DNA of 64,000 nt from Streptomyces anulatus (GTDB taxonomy: Bacteria > Actinomycetota > Actinomycetes > Streptomycetales > Streptomycetaceae), in contig NZ_JOEZ01000021.1 of NCBI RefSeq assembly GCF_000721175.1, positions 189,920 to 253,919 of the forward strand, given 5' to 3'. Every line of letters begins with the position of its first letter. Position 1 is the stretch's first letter. Of the stretch, positions 15,384-23,657 are shown one piece after another. The translations under genes were made by a program, and so were the position numbers. A model generated the notes under the pieces. It saw only the letters and a list, made by a program, of their open reading frames with translations. It had not been told where the DNA came from and ran no database searches.

Positions 15384-15445
15384 GCCCGCCCGCACCCCGC
15401 GGAGGCGGCGGGCCGAGAACCGGCCAGGACTGGCGGGAAATCCCT

Positions 15446-15463
15446 TGCGGGAGCGCTCCCGCA
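15446..15463 (+). promoter_or_regulatory. LacI-type operator upstream of the GNAT gene
   Basis: TGCGGGAGCGCTCCCGCA is a perfect 18-bp palindrome 17 bp before the start codon. Its centre GGGAGCGCTCCC is the core of CebR/BglR-type LacI-family operators, which in Streptomyces control sugar utilisation. Confidence 0.6.
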
Positions 15464-15480
15464 CCTGAAGGATCCCGCGC

Positions 15481-16101
15481 ATGACTCCTCCGCCGCCGCC
15501 CGTGCTGCGCCCGTACCGCCCCGGGGACCGCGAGGCCCTCTTCGACATCTGCGTACGCACCGGACACGTGGGCGAGGACGCCCGCCACCTCTACCCGGAC
15601 CCCGGCCTGCTGCCGGACATCTTCGCCGCGCCCTACGCCGTCCTGGAACCGGGCCTGGCCTTCGTGGTCGAGGACGGCGGGCGCGCGGTCGGCTACATCC
15701 TCGGTACGGCGGACACCGCATCCTTCGTCGACCGCTACCGCGCCGAATGGCTCCCCGGCCTCACCGGCCGCTACCCGGCCCCGGTACCCGAACCGGCCAC
15801 CCTCGCCGAGGCGATGACCGCCCTGATGCACGACCCCGAGCGGATGATCCTGCCGGAGCTGGCCGACTATCCGGCCCACCTGCACATCGACCTGCTGCCG
15901 AGCCACCAGGGGGCGGGGTACGGGCGGCGGCTCATGGAGACCTTCCTCGCCGCCCTCGCCGAACAGGGCGTCGAAGCCGTCCACTTGAGCATGCTCACCG
16001 CCAACACCAAGGCCCGCGCCTTCTACGACCGCGTCGGCTTCCACGAGATCCCGGTTCCGGACCCGGGGGCCGTGACGTATCTGGGCCGCTCGACCCGGTG
16101 A
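15481..16101 (+). CDS. GNAT-family N-acetyltransferase
   Basis: A 206-residue GNAT protein. Acetyl-CoA binding is at LHIDLLPSHQGAGYGRRLMETFLAAL (Q/RxxGxG/A as QGAGYG), and NTKARAFYDRVGFHEI is the typical C-terminal motif. The N-terminus (LRPYRPGDREALFDICVRTG) resembles acetyltransferases found fused to or beside O-GlcNAcases and glycosidases. A perfect LacI-type palindrome precedes it, consistent with carbohydrate control. The ATG at 15481 follows GAAGGATC. Confidence 0.85.
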   Translation: MTPPPPPVLRPYRPGDREALFDICVRTGHVGEDARHLYPDPGLLPDIFAAPYAVLEPGLAFVVEDGGRAVGYILGTADTASFVDRYRAEWLPGLTGRYPAPVPEPATLAEAMTALMHDPERMILPELADYPAHLHIDLLPSHQGAGYGRRLMETFLAALAEQGVEAVHLSMLTANTKARAFYDRVGFHEIPVPDPGAVTYLGRSTR

Positions 16102-16189
16102 CGCGGCCCGCTCGGGCGCGAGGCGGCGCAGGGGCGGAGGCGCGGGGCGTGGTGCCGCGGTGAGTGACGGCCCCCGCGACCACTTGGGA

Positions 16190-16249
16190 CGTGTTTCGAA
16201 AGTCCCGCCTGCTCGGCCTCCGGGCGGACGGCGCTACTTTCGAAACACG
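16190..16249. terminator. 14-bp inverted repeat between the GNAT and PucR-like genes
   Basis: CGTGTTTCGAAAGT (16190-16203) and ACTTTCGAAACACG (16236-16249) are perfect inverted copies 32 bp apart, between convergent genes. Each arm contains TTTCGAAA. It is probably a bidirectional terminator; a small inserted repeat element is possible. Confidence 0.5.
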
Positions 16250-16265
16250 CCCTAGGCGACGCCTC

Positions 16266-17759
16266 CTACGCCGCCGCCAGGTCCCGGGACCGCAGCGCGA
16301 GCCACAGGTCGTAGCGGGCGCTCGGGGGCCGGAGCAGCGAGCGCCGGAGGACCGTTTCGAGCCGGGTGAGGCGCTTGCGGGCGCCGGGCACGCTGATGCC
16401 CAGCTCGGCGGCCGCCGGCCCTAGGCGGCCCTCGCAGCGCAGCCAGGTGCGCAGGGTCTCCTCGGAGCCGAGGACGGGGGCCAGTTGCTGGTCGGCCCAG
16501 TCCCGTACGGCAGGGCGGCGCAGGATGGCGTCGAGGTCCCGCACCGCCCCTCGCGTGCCGGATCCGGTGGTGGCGTACGGGGCGGGCTCGGGGGTGCACA
16601 CCGGGGCGGGGGTGGCGCGGACGCGCAGCGCCAGGTCCAGCGCGGCCTGGTCGGCCAGCCGGTGCAGGTCGAGGCCGAGCAGATCGCCGATGAGTCTCAG
16701 CCGGGCGGCGAGGGTGTTGCGGTGGACCTTGAGGTGGTCGGTCGCGTGCGACGAGAACGCCAGCCAGGAGGCGGCCGTGGCCGCGAGCTCCTGGCTCCCG
16801 GGGTCCTGCGCGCGGCGCGGCACATGGGTCAGGAGCGGCGTCAGCAGCTCGTTCGCCCACTGCCGGCCGGCCGGTCCGACGACGAGCGCGGGATCCGGCG
16901 AGACCCCGAACCGGGCGTGACGGGTCGGCAGTTCGCGGGCGGCGGCCAGGGCGTGGAAGGCCTGACGGTAGCCGGTCCCGGTGTCGGCCAGCGGCACGGG
17001 CTCGCTGACGCCCACCACGCAGTCGCCCACCCTGGCGGCGACGGCCTCGTCGACCGGGACTGCCTCCCGGCCCTGCTCCTGTGCGGGCATCACGAGGATG
17101 AGGTGGCGGGCGTGGACGGGGCACCGCACGATCCAGGACCGGCCGCCGTCCGCGTCCACGCAGACCTGGACCACCTCGTCGCGCCCGTCGCCGGAGCACT
17201 CCACGACACATACCCGTACCGGATCGGGAAGCCGGGGGCGCAGCGCACCCGCGACCTGCTGGGCGATGGAGAGCTGGCCCGTCATCAGCAGGTGCAGCAC
17301 CGCCTCGCGCCCCCGGGACTCGGCGAGTTCCACCCGGCGGCGTCTGCGCTCCAGCGTCTCGGCCTGCCGGCACAGGGCCAGCGGCAGGACCACGTCGGCC
17401 AGGAGCGTGGCGAGCCCGGCGGCCACGGGCCGGGGCGTGACGACGACGAGCATCGGGGCGGCGTGGTCGTCGGCGCTCAGGGGGAACAACAGGGCGGTGT
17501 GCGCGCCGGTGTCGAGGGAGTACGCCCGCGCCCCGCGCTCCGTCAGGGCGTTCGCGCTCTCGGCGACCAGCCCCGCGACATCGGGGACCACCGCCCTCGC
17601 CGTGCGGGCCGCCGCGTGCAGCACCGTCCCGTCCGGCCCGACGAGCCCGGCCCAGCCCTCGGCCCGCCCGGCCAGCCAGCGCAGCAGCGCGGCCGTTCCG
17701 CCGGAGCGGGCCAGCCGGTGCATGCGCAGAAGATCGTCCGCGCGCTCCCGTGCTCGCAC
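16266..17759 (-). CDS. PucR/CdaR-type helix-turn-helix regulator
   Basis: A protein of about 497 residues. The N-terminal part has an MHRLARSGGTAALLRWLAGRAEGWAGLVGPDG sensor-like segment with a GAF-like fold pattern (LLFPL), followed by a long helix (LCRQAETLERRRRRVELAESRGREAVLHLLM). The middle and C-terminal parts carry the PucR-type helix-turn-helix (HLKVHRNTLAARLRLIGDLLGLDL), and a second HTH-like repeat follows (AAAELGISVPGARKRLTRLETVL). The GTG at 17759 follows GGGGGAGGG. Its targets are not evident; it is divergent from the second sliding-clamp gene. Confidence 0.75.
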   Translation of the reverse strand: MRARERADDLLRMHRLARSGGTAALLRWLAGRAEGWAGLVGPDGTVLHAAARTARAVVPDVAGLVAESANALTERGARAYSLDTGAHTALLFPLSADDHAAPMLVVVTPRPVAAGLATLLADVVLPLALCRQAETLERRRRRVELAESRGREAVLHLLMTGQLSIAQQVAGALRPRLPDPVRVCVVECSGDGRDEVVQVCVDADGGRSWIVRCPVHARHLILVMPAQEQGREAVPVDEAVAARVGDCVVGVSEPVPLADTGTGYRQAFHALAAARELPTRHARFGVSPDPALVVGPAGRQWANELLTPLLTHVPRRAQDPGSQELAATAASWLAFSSHATDHLKVHRNTLAARLRLIGDLLGLDLHRLADQAALDLALRVRATPAPVCTPEPAPYATTGSGTRGAVRDLDAILRRPAVRDWADQQLAPVLGSEETLRTWLRCEGRLGPAAAELGISVPGARKRLTRLETVLRRSLLRPPSARYDLWLALRSRDLAAA

Positions 17760-18084
17760 CCCTCCCCCGTTCCCGCCCAGGACGCGGCGGCGGTGCGGGT
17801 GGACCGATCCGCCCGACTGTGCGGACTGATACCCCCGCGGCCGCCCCACTGGGCGTATTGAATCTCCCGGTCTCCCTGCCCCCCGTTCTATCGTCCGAAC
17901 GTGTTCCGGCACGTCGGGGGAGACGGGGGAGGCCGGAACACGGTAACGCGGGAACGCGGCGGCAGCGGCTCACGGGGGTGGTCGCTGTCGCCGGTTCCCG
18001 CGCCCCCCGGATTGTCAGTGGTGCCTCTTACCGTCGTACGGAGAAGTCGGCTTCCGGCTTTCGACGTCCGAGGAAGGCACCCCC
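17760..18084. other. Intergenic region between PucR-like and clamp genes
   Basis: No gene seen. GTGTTCCGG and CCGGAACAC (near 17900 and 17935) form a loose inverted repeat. The region should contain the promoters of both divergent genes. Confidence 0.5.
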
Positions 18085-19212
18085 ATGGAGTTCCGCATCG
18101 AACGCAGTGCCCTGACCGAGGCCGTGGCCTGGGCGGCCCGCGTCCTGCCCGTGCGGTCGCCCGTCCCGGTGCTGGGCGGGCTGCTGCTGGACACGGAGGG
18201 CGGGAGCGGGGGCGAAGGCGGGCGGCTGCGGATCTCCGGGCTCGACTACGAGGCGTCCGCGCGCATCGACGTGGACGCCGAGGTCCTGCGGCCCGGCAAG
18301 GTGCTCGTCATGGGGCGGCGGCTGCTGGACATCTGCAAGGTGCTGCCCGAGGGGCCCGTGGAGTGCGCGGTGGAGGGCTCGCGGTTCACGGTGTCCGGCG
18401 ACGGCGCCCGGTTCGGCCTCTCCGTGCTGCCGCTGGACGACTACCCCGCGCTGCCCGCGCTCCCGCGGGTCCGGGGCGCGGTGGACGCGGAGCTGTTCGC
18501 GGCGGCCGTGGCCGATGTGGCGGTGGCCGCCGGGCGCGACGACACGCTGCCCGCGCTCACCGGGATCCGGCTGGGACTCGACGGCGACACGATGACGCTC
18601 GCCGCGACCGACCGGTACCGCTTCGCCGTACGGACCGTCCCGTGGAAGGCGACCGCCCCCGGCGAGAGCGCCGACGTCATCGTCTCCGCCCGCCGCCTCA
18701 CCGAGATCGCCCGCTCACTGGGCCGGTCCGGGCTGGTGAGCGTCGCCCTGGACACCGGTTCGGCGGGCTTCGAGCACACCGGGATGCGGACCACCGTACG
18801 GCTGCTGGAGGGCCGGCTGCCGCGCCACGAGAAGCTGTTCGCGATGGAGGCCCCGGCCGTCGCCGTGGTGGACCGGGCCCGGCTGACGGAGGCGGTCAAG
18901 CGGGTCTCCGTCGTCGCCGACGGGGACAGCCCGGTGCAGATGACCTTCTCCCGCGCCGACTCCTCCGTGACTCTCCGGGCGGGTTACGAGGACGACGTGG
19001 CGTCCCAGCGGCTGCCGGCCGCCCTGGAGGGCGCCGAGGAGCTGACCGTGGCCTTCAACCCCGGGTATCTGGCGGACGCCCTGGCCTCGTTCACGGATCC
19101 GTCGCTGCGGCTCCTGCTGCTGGGGGCCGGACAGCGCGCGATGATCACGGACGGGGCGGGCACGGACACCCACCGGCACCTGCTGATGTCGGTGAAGCCG
19201 CAGTTGGGGTGA
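18085..19212 (+). CDS. Second DNA polymerase III beta (sliding clamp) paralogue
   Basis: A 375-residue protein with the three beta-clamp domains: RSALTEAVAWAARVLPVRSPVPVLGGLLL at the start of domain I, LPALTGIRLGLDGDTMTLAATDRYRFAVR in domain II, and the C-terminal MITDG and HRHLLMSVKPQLG in place of the usual YLLMPVRL. The canonical dnaN lies next to dnaA at oriC, and nothing like oriC is here, so this is an accessory clamp of the kind Streptomyces also carries. Whether it supports repair or translesion polymerases is unknown. The ATG at 18085 follows GAGGAAGG. Confidence 0.85.
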   Translation: MEFRIERSALTEAVAWAARVLPVRSPVPVLGGLLLDTEGGSGGEGGRLRISGLDYEASARIDVDAEVLRPGKVLVMGRRLLDICKVLPEGPVECAVEGSRFTVSGDGARFGLSVLPLDDYPALPALPRVRGAVDAELFAAAVADVAVAAGRDDTLPALTGIRLGLDGDTMTLAATDRYRFAVRTVPWKATAPGESADVIVSARRLTEIARSLGRSGLVSVALDTGSAGFEHTGMRTTVRLLEGRLPRHEKLFAMEAPAVAVVDRARLTEAVKRVSVVADGDSPVQMTFSRADSSVTLRAGYEDDVASQRLPAALEGAEELTVAFNPGYLADALASFTDPSLRLLLLGAGQRAMITDGAGTDTHRHLLMSVKPQLG

Positions 19213-19313
19213 TGCGGTTGGCGTGAGCGCCGAAACGGGGGGTGGGCCCGGCGGCGAGCCGGACGCACCCCCCCGTTCGGGTGGGGGTCACAGGTCCTCG
19301 TGAGGACCGGGGG

Positions 19314-20198
19314 TCAACAGCTCAGGTTCGAGCCGGTGGTGGTGCCGAGGATCTGGGTGAACTGCGTGAACTTGTTGACGCGGCTCTGGACCTGCGCCGG
19401 GTTGCCGCCGTTGCACTCCAGGGCCCCGTTGATCGAGCGGATCGTCTCGCCGAAGCCGGCGTTGTTGACGATGGCGTTGTGCGGCGTCATGGTGCCGGGG
19501 CCGTTCTGGGTGTTCCAGTACCAGAGGCCGGTCTTCCACGCCACGGCGGCGTCCTGCTCCACCAGGTACGGGTTGGCCAGCAGGTTGATGCCCAGGGCGT
19601 CACCGGCCGCCTTGTAGTTGAAGTTCCAGCTCAGCTGGATCGGGCCGCGACCGTAGTAGGCGGCCTGGCCGGCCGGGCAGCCGTAGGACTGCGTGGTGTC
19701 GCAGTAGTGCGGGTAGTTCGCCTCGTTGACTTCCTTGATGTAGAACAGCCCGCCGGTCTCGTGGCTGACGTTGGCGAGGAAGGCTGCGGCCTCGCGCTTC
19801 TTCACCTCGTCGCTGCCGGTGTTGGCGAAGGCCGGGTAGGCGCTCAGGGCGTCGGTCAGGCCCTTGTACGTGTAGAAGGCGTTCCGGTTCGGGAACATCT
19901 GGTTGAACTGCGCCTCGCTGACGACGAAGCCGTTGTTCTCGCCCGGGTCCTCGCCCCCGCTGCCGCAGGCCCCCTTGTCGGCCCACACGTCCGACGTGCC
20001 CGGACGCTCGTTCTGGGTCCACCACTTGGCGGTGTAGTTGCGGCCGTTGTACGAGACCGCGCCGCCGTTCGTGTAGACCGAGGACGAGTTCCAGGCCGTG
20101 GCGCAGGTGGCTGCCTGGGCGGTGGCGGCGGGAAGGACGACGAGCGCCGCGACGATCGCGCCGAGCGCGACCAGCAGACTCATGACACGTCGGATCAC
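19314..20198 (-). CDS. Secreted GH19 chitinase with chitin-binding module
   Basis: A 294-residue protein. Signal peptide: VIRRVMSLLVALGAIVAALV ending at AQA. A small chitin-binding module follows (WNSSSVYTNGGAVSYNGRNY to KWWTQNERPG), then an acidic/Gly linker and a GH19 catalytic domain. Catalytic landmarks are SHETGGL (catalytic Glu), YYGRGPIQLSWNFNY and IVNNAGFGETIRSINGALECNG. It hydrolyses chitin outside the cell. The GTG at 20198 is placed 9 bp after GGAG. The promoter carries the paired 12-bp repeats typical of Streptomyces chitinase genes. Confidence 0.9.
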   Translation of the reverse strand: MIRRVMSLLVALGAIVAALVVLPAATAQAATCATAWNSSSVYTNGGAVSYNGRNYTAKWWTQNERPGTSDVWADKGACGSGGEDPGENNGFVVSEAQFNQMFPNRNAFYTYKGLTDALSAYPAFANTGSDEVKKREAAAFLANVSHETGGLFYIKEVNEANYPHYCDTTQSYGCPAGQAAYYGRGPIQLSWNFNYKAAGDALGINLLANPYLVEQDAAVAWKTGLWYWNTQNGPGTMTPHNAIVNNAGFGETIRSINGALECNGGNPAQVQSRVNKFTQFTQILGTTTGSNLSC

Positions 20199-20272
20199 GT
20201 GATCACACTCCTTGGACGCGGCGCGACGTCCGGCCGTGCGCCGCCGTGGGGGTGCCGACACTCAAGCGAGGA

Positions 20273-20300
20273 TGGTCTGGACCTGTCAAGGTCTAGACCA
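20273..20300 (-). promoter_or_regulatory. Chitinase direct repeats / DasR-like sites
   Basis: TGGTCTGGACCT (20273-20284) and AGGTCTAGACCA (20289-20300) are two copies, 16 bp apart, of the 12-bp repeat known from Streptomyces chitinase promoters (TGGTCCAGACCT). Both resemble the DasR site core GGTCTAGACC. They lie 75-103 bp upstream of the start. Confidence 0.75.
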
Positions 20301-20751
20301 TCCTCGTCAAGGATGCGGGTCCACCCGCCTCGGCCCGGACCGGCCGGCGCGATCGCGTCAAGAGGGCCCTCAACAGCCGCTATTCCGCAGGGAGTCCATC
20401 CGGGTCCCCCTCGGACCGGGGTGGGACCGAAGGTAAAATCTTCCGGGCCGCCCAGCATGCGGACGGTTCCATCCACCCGGCGGACCGGCTCCCGGGACCC
20501 GCGCGCGCTCCCGGCAGATTCAGCGGGTCAAATCCCGAGGGCGTCCCCGGCGGCGTTGCAGTCGGAGAGCGCCACGTCCGGCAAGCGACCTGTTTCCACT
20601 TCGAGGCGGACGCGGAGTGGTTCCACGACGACGCCTGCGTCGGCCACGGCGTCGCCGCCCTCTCCCCGGCCGCCGCCGGATCGCCGTGCGCGCCGCGACG
20701 GACACCGGCCAGCCCACCGGGGGGTCCCGGCCTTGGGCCGGAAACGCCGCA
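20301..20751. other. Gene-poor stretch between chitinase and purA
   Basis: No complete gene. A plus-strand frame around 20500-20690 reads coding-like (GVAVGERHVRQATC and FEADAEWFHDDACVGHGVAAL) but has no start or clear end and I do not recognise it; it may be a decayed gene. Confidence 0.35.
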
Positions 20752-20781
20752 GGGCCCCGGATCACAACGGATCCGGGGCCC
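20752..20781 (-). terminator. purA terminator hairpin
   Basis: A perfect 12-bp stem, GGGCCCCGGATC with GATCCGGGGCCC, and a 6-base loop, 48 bp beyond the purA stop. Confidence 0.75.
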
Positions 20782-20828
20782 ACGGGCACCGCACAGGCAC
20801 TACAGCCCCACGGGCAGGGTGCCGCCCC

Positions 20829-22112
20829 CTAGAGGAACGAGTTGATCTGGATCGTCTCGGTCCGGCCGGGGCCGACTCCGATAGCGGAGATCGGGGCGCC
20901 CGACATCTCCTCCAGGGCCTTCACGTACGCCTTGGCGTTCTTCGGCAGGTCGTCGAAGGTCTGGGCCTTGGTGATGTCCTCGGACCAGCCAGGAAGGTTC
21001 TCGTAGATCGGCTTCGCGTGGTGGAAGTCGGTCTGGTTGTACGGGAGCTCCTCGACGCGCTTGCCGTCGATCTCGTACGCCACGCAGACCGGGATCTGCT
21101 CCCAGCCGGTGAGGACGTCGAGCTTGGTGAGGAAGAAGTCGGTCAGGCCGTTGACCCGGGTCGCGTACCGCGCGATCGGGGCGTCGAACCAGCCGCAGCG
21201 GCGGTCACGGCCGGTGGTGACACCGCGCTCGCCGCCGATGCGCCGCAGCGCCTCGCCGTCCTCGTCGTGCAGCTCCGTCGGGAACGGGCCGGCCCCGACC
21301 CGCGTCGTGTAGGCCTTGAGGATGCCGATGACCCGGCTGATCTTCGTCGGTCCGACACCGGCGCCGGTGCAGGCGCCGCCCGCCGTCGGGTTCGACGAGG
21401 TGACGAAGGGGTACGTGCCGTGGTCGACGTCGAGCAGCGTGCCCTGGCCGCCCTCGAAGAGGACGACCTTGCCCTCGTCGATGGCATCGTTCAGGATCAG
21501 GGTCGTGTCGGCGACGAACGGCTTGATCTGCTCCGCGTACTGGAGCATGTCCTCGACGACCTTACCGGCCTCGATGGCCCGGCGGTTGAAGACCTTGGCC
21601 AGGAGCTGGTTCTTCTGCTCCAGGGCGGCCTCCACCTTCTGCACCAGGATCGACTCGTCGTAGAGGTCCTGGACACGGATCCCCACCCGGTTGATCTTGT
21701 CGGCGTACGTCGGACCGATACCCCGGCCCGTCGTGCCGATCTTGCGCTTCCCGAGGAAGCGCTCGGTCACCTTGTCGAGCGTGACGTTGTACGGAGTGAT
21801 CAAATGAGCGTTGCCGCTGATCAGAAGCTTGGACGTGTCGACGCCTCGCTCGTTCAGACCGCTCAGCTCGGAGAGCAGGACCGCCGGGTCGACCACGACA
21901 CCGTTCCCGATGACCGGGGTACAGCCCGGCGACAGGATTCCGGAGGGGAGGAGATGCAGTGCGTACTTCTGGTCGCCTACGACGACCGTGTGACCGGCGT
22001 TGTTCCCGCCTTGGTATCGCACGACATAGTCCACGGATCCACCGAGGAGATCGGTGGCCTTCCCCTTGCCCTCGTCACCCCACTGAGCACCGAGCAGCAC
22101 AAGTGCGGGCAC
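20829..22112 (-). CDS. purA: Adenylosuccinate synthetase
   Basis: A 427-residue enzyme of full family length. It makes adenylosuccinate from IMP, aspartate and GTP, the first committed step to AMP. Signatures are [16 protein letters not shown] (GTP P-loop with the catalytic Asp), [40 protein letters not shown] and [13 protein letters not shown]. The GTG at 22112 is used. An imperfect hairpin lies in its leader near 22237-22264. Confidence 0.97.
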   Translation of the reverse strand: MPALVLLGAQWGDEGKGKATDLLGGSVDYVVRYQGGNNAGHTVVVGDQKYALHLLPSGILSPGCTPVIGNGVVVDPAVLLSELSGLNERGVDTSKLLISGNAHLITPYNVTLDKVTERFLGKRKIGTTGRGIGPTYADKINRVGIRVQDLYDESILVQKVEAALEQKNQLLAKVFNRRAIEAGKVVEDMLQYAEQIKPFVADTTLILNDAIDEGKVVLFEGGQGTLLDVDHGTYPFVTSSNPTAGGACTGAGVGPTKISRVIGILKAYTTRVGAGPFPTELHDEDGEALRRIGGERGVTTGRDRRCGWFDAPIARYATRVNGLTDFFLTKLDVLTGWEQIPVCVAYEIDGKRVEELPYNQTDFHHAKPIYENLPGWSEDITKAQTFDDLPKNAKAYVKALEEMSGAPISAIGVGPGRTETIQINSFL

Positions 22113-22236
22113 AGGCGTACACCCCTTCCGGGCGGGGCATGTCCAAGGTCAGGGGGCGTACGTAAAGGTCGTACCTGCCGCACGACGATGTACGGCAAAG
22201 CCTGAGCCGTCGAACCGGGTGCCCCGGAATAGACGA

Positions 22237-22264
22237 AGCCCCTGGCGCAATAGCGCAAGGGGCT
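22237..22264. other. Hairpin in the purA / DAGK-like intergenic region
   Basis: AGCCCCTGGCGC and GCGCAAGGGGCT pair over 12 positions with one mismatch and a 4-base AATA loop, 35 bp before the DAGK-like start and 125 bp upstream of purA. It could be a leader structure or a terminator; function unknown. Confidence 0.4.
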
Positions 22265-22298
22265 CTTGCACCAAGATGCTACCCGAGGAAGGACCGAG

Positions 22299-23180
22299 GT
22301 GTCGGCTGCAGAGCCCCCCGGCGACGGCGACGACCAGCTCCTGGTGGTCATCGACCCGGTCGCCCGCCGGACCGACGGCGAGTCCGTGCGTATCGCGAAG
22401 GACGTGCTGAGCGCCGGCTCGCACGCCAAGATCTGCCTTCCGGACACCCCCGAGGAGTTCGCGCGGGCCCTGTCCCGGCGGGGTTCGCGCAGGCCCGTGG
22501 TGGTCGGCGACGATCGCGCGCTGCTGCGCGCGGTGGCCCAGCTGCACCGCGAACGGGAGCTGGCCGACGGCGTCCTCTCCCTGATCCCCGTCGGCGCCGC
22601 GCACGCCCTGGAGGTGGCGCACGCCCTCGGCGTCCCCCGGGGCGCGGTGGCGGCCGCGCGGACCGCGCTGGACGGTGCGGTGCGGCGCCTGGACCTCCTG
22701 GTCGACGACAGCGACGGCGTGGTCCTCGGCCGGCTGCGCATACCCGCCCCGGCGCCGCTGCCCGGTCAGGGGGGCCCGCCGACGGGCGTCACGGCCGTCT
22801 GGGACACCTGCCGCTCGCTGATGACGTCCCTGGTCCGCCCGGCCCCGGTCGCCGCCGCCACGGTCCCGGGCACGCACCGCCTGCGCATCGAGGCGGACGG
22901 GGTGCTGCTGAGCGACCTGGACACGCCGGTGCGGGGCATCTCGGTGACCTCACAGGGCGGCGGGGGCCTGGCCGACGTCGTCGTCCGCACCGCATCGGGC
23001 GAGGACCTGACGGCGGAGGCCAAGGCCGTCACCGTCTCCGGCGCGGACTTCCGCTACCGGGCGGACATACGGACCGGGGGGCCGGTGCGCACCCGGACCT
23101 GGACGGTCCGGGCGGGCGCCTGGGGGCTGATGCTGCCGGGCCCGGCGAGCGCGGACGGGACAGCGGGCGCACCCTGGTAG
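22299..23180 (+). CDS. Diacylglycerol kinase catalytic domain-like protein
   Basis: A 293-residue protein in the place where many Streptomyces have a DAG kinase-like gene next to purA. It begins LLVVIDPVARRTDGESV and has GDDRALLRAVAQLHRERELADGVLSLIPVGAAHALEVAHALGVP, the degenerate equivalent of GGDGT...PLGTGNDFAR. The key GGDGT appears as VGDDRA and the GTGND motif as VGAAHAL, so lipid kinase activity is doubtful. The GTG at 22299 follows GAGGAAGGACC. The C-terminal half is a beta-rich DAGK-type lobe. Confidence 0.65.
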   Translation: MSAAEPPGDGDDQLLVVIDPVARRTDGESVRIAKDVLSAGSHAKICLPDTPEEFARALSRRGSRRPVVVGDDRALLRAVAQLHRERELADGVLSLIPVGAAHALEVAHALGVPRGAVAAARTALDGAVRRLDLLVDDSDGVVLGRLRIPAPAPLPGQGGPPTGVTAVWDTCRSLMTSLVRPAPVAAATVPGTHRLRIEADGVLLSDLDTPVRGISVTSQGGGGLADVVVRTASGEDLTAEAKAVTVSGADFRYRADIRTGGPVRTRTWTVRAGAWGLMLPGPASADGTAGAPW

Positions 23181-23212
23181 GAGACGCCCGGAACGTCCCG
23201 GAGGTGTTGGTC

Positions 23213-23485
23213 ATGACCAGGATCGCTGTCGGATGGCACATCGACCTCGAATTCGAGGAGGACACCCACCGCACCCGCGCGGCGGCGCTCGTCCGCCTCT
23301 CCGACGGAACAGAGGTACGCGCCCACGGCTACGCCAGCCGCCACCCCTCGGACGCCGACCAGCAGCGGGTCGGCGAGGAGATCGCGGGGGCCAGGGCGCT
23401 GAACGAACTGGCGATGAAACTGCTGACAAAGGCGCACGACGAGATCGACGAGGCGTCGGGCAGGTCCTCGTTCCCGCTGACGTAG
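23213..23485 (+). CDS. DUF1876-type small protein
   Basis: A 90-residue protein: WHIDLEFEEDTHRTRAAALVRLSDGTEVRAHGYASRHPSDAD is the DUF1876 core, common in actinobacteria as a stand-alone protein of unknown function. The ATG at 23213 is preceded by GGAGGTG at good spacing. No signal peptide or cysteine. It follows the DAGK-like gene by 32 bp and is probably co-transcribed. Confidence 0.8.
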   Translation: MTRIAVGWHIDLEFEEDTHRTRAAALVRLSDGTEVRAHGYASRHPSDADQQRVGEEIAGARALNELAMKLLTKAHDEIDEASGRSSFPLT

Positions 23486-23522
23486 TGCGAGGGGCTCCGC
23501 CCCGGACCCCGCTCCTCGCCGC

Positions 23523-23575
23523 CATCGGCGGGCTCGGCATCGGCGGGCTCGGCATCGACGGGCTCGGCATCGACG
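23523..23575. repeat. 15-bp tandem repeat
   Basis: CATCGGCGGGCTCGG repeats about 3.5 times with one G-to-A change in the later copies, in the gap between the DUF1876 and P450 genes. No coding role seen. Confidence 0.8.
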
Positions 23576-23657
23576 CGCCGGCCGGAGCGCCCGGGCCGGA
23601 GCGCCGGGCGCGGCTTGTACGCCCCCTGCTGAGGCACCGGGCCGTGGAAGCCGCGCC

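Noticed and set aside
19242..22205. Very long plus-strand open frame opposite the chitinase and purA genes (987 codons)
   Set aside because: It is antisense to two certain genes; open antisense frames are expected at this GC content.
23523..23575. Tandem repeat as a CRISPR array
   Set aside because: 15-bp units are contiguous without spacers; no cas genes are in the window.
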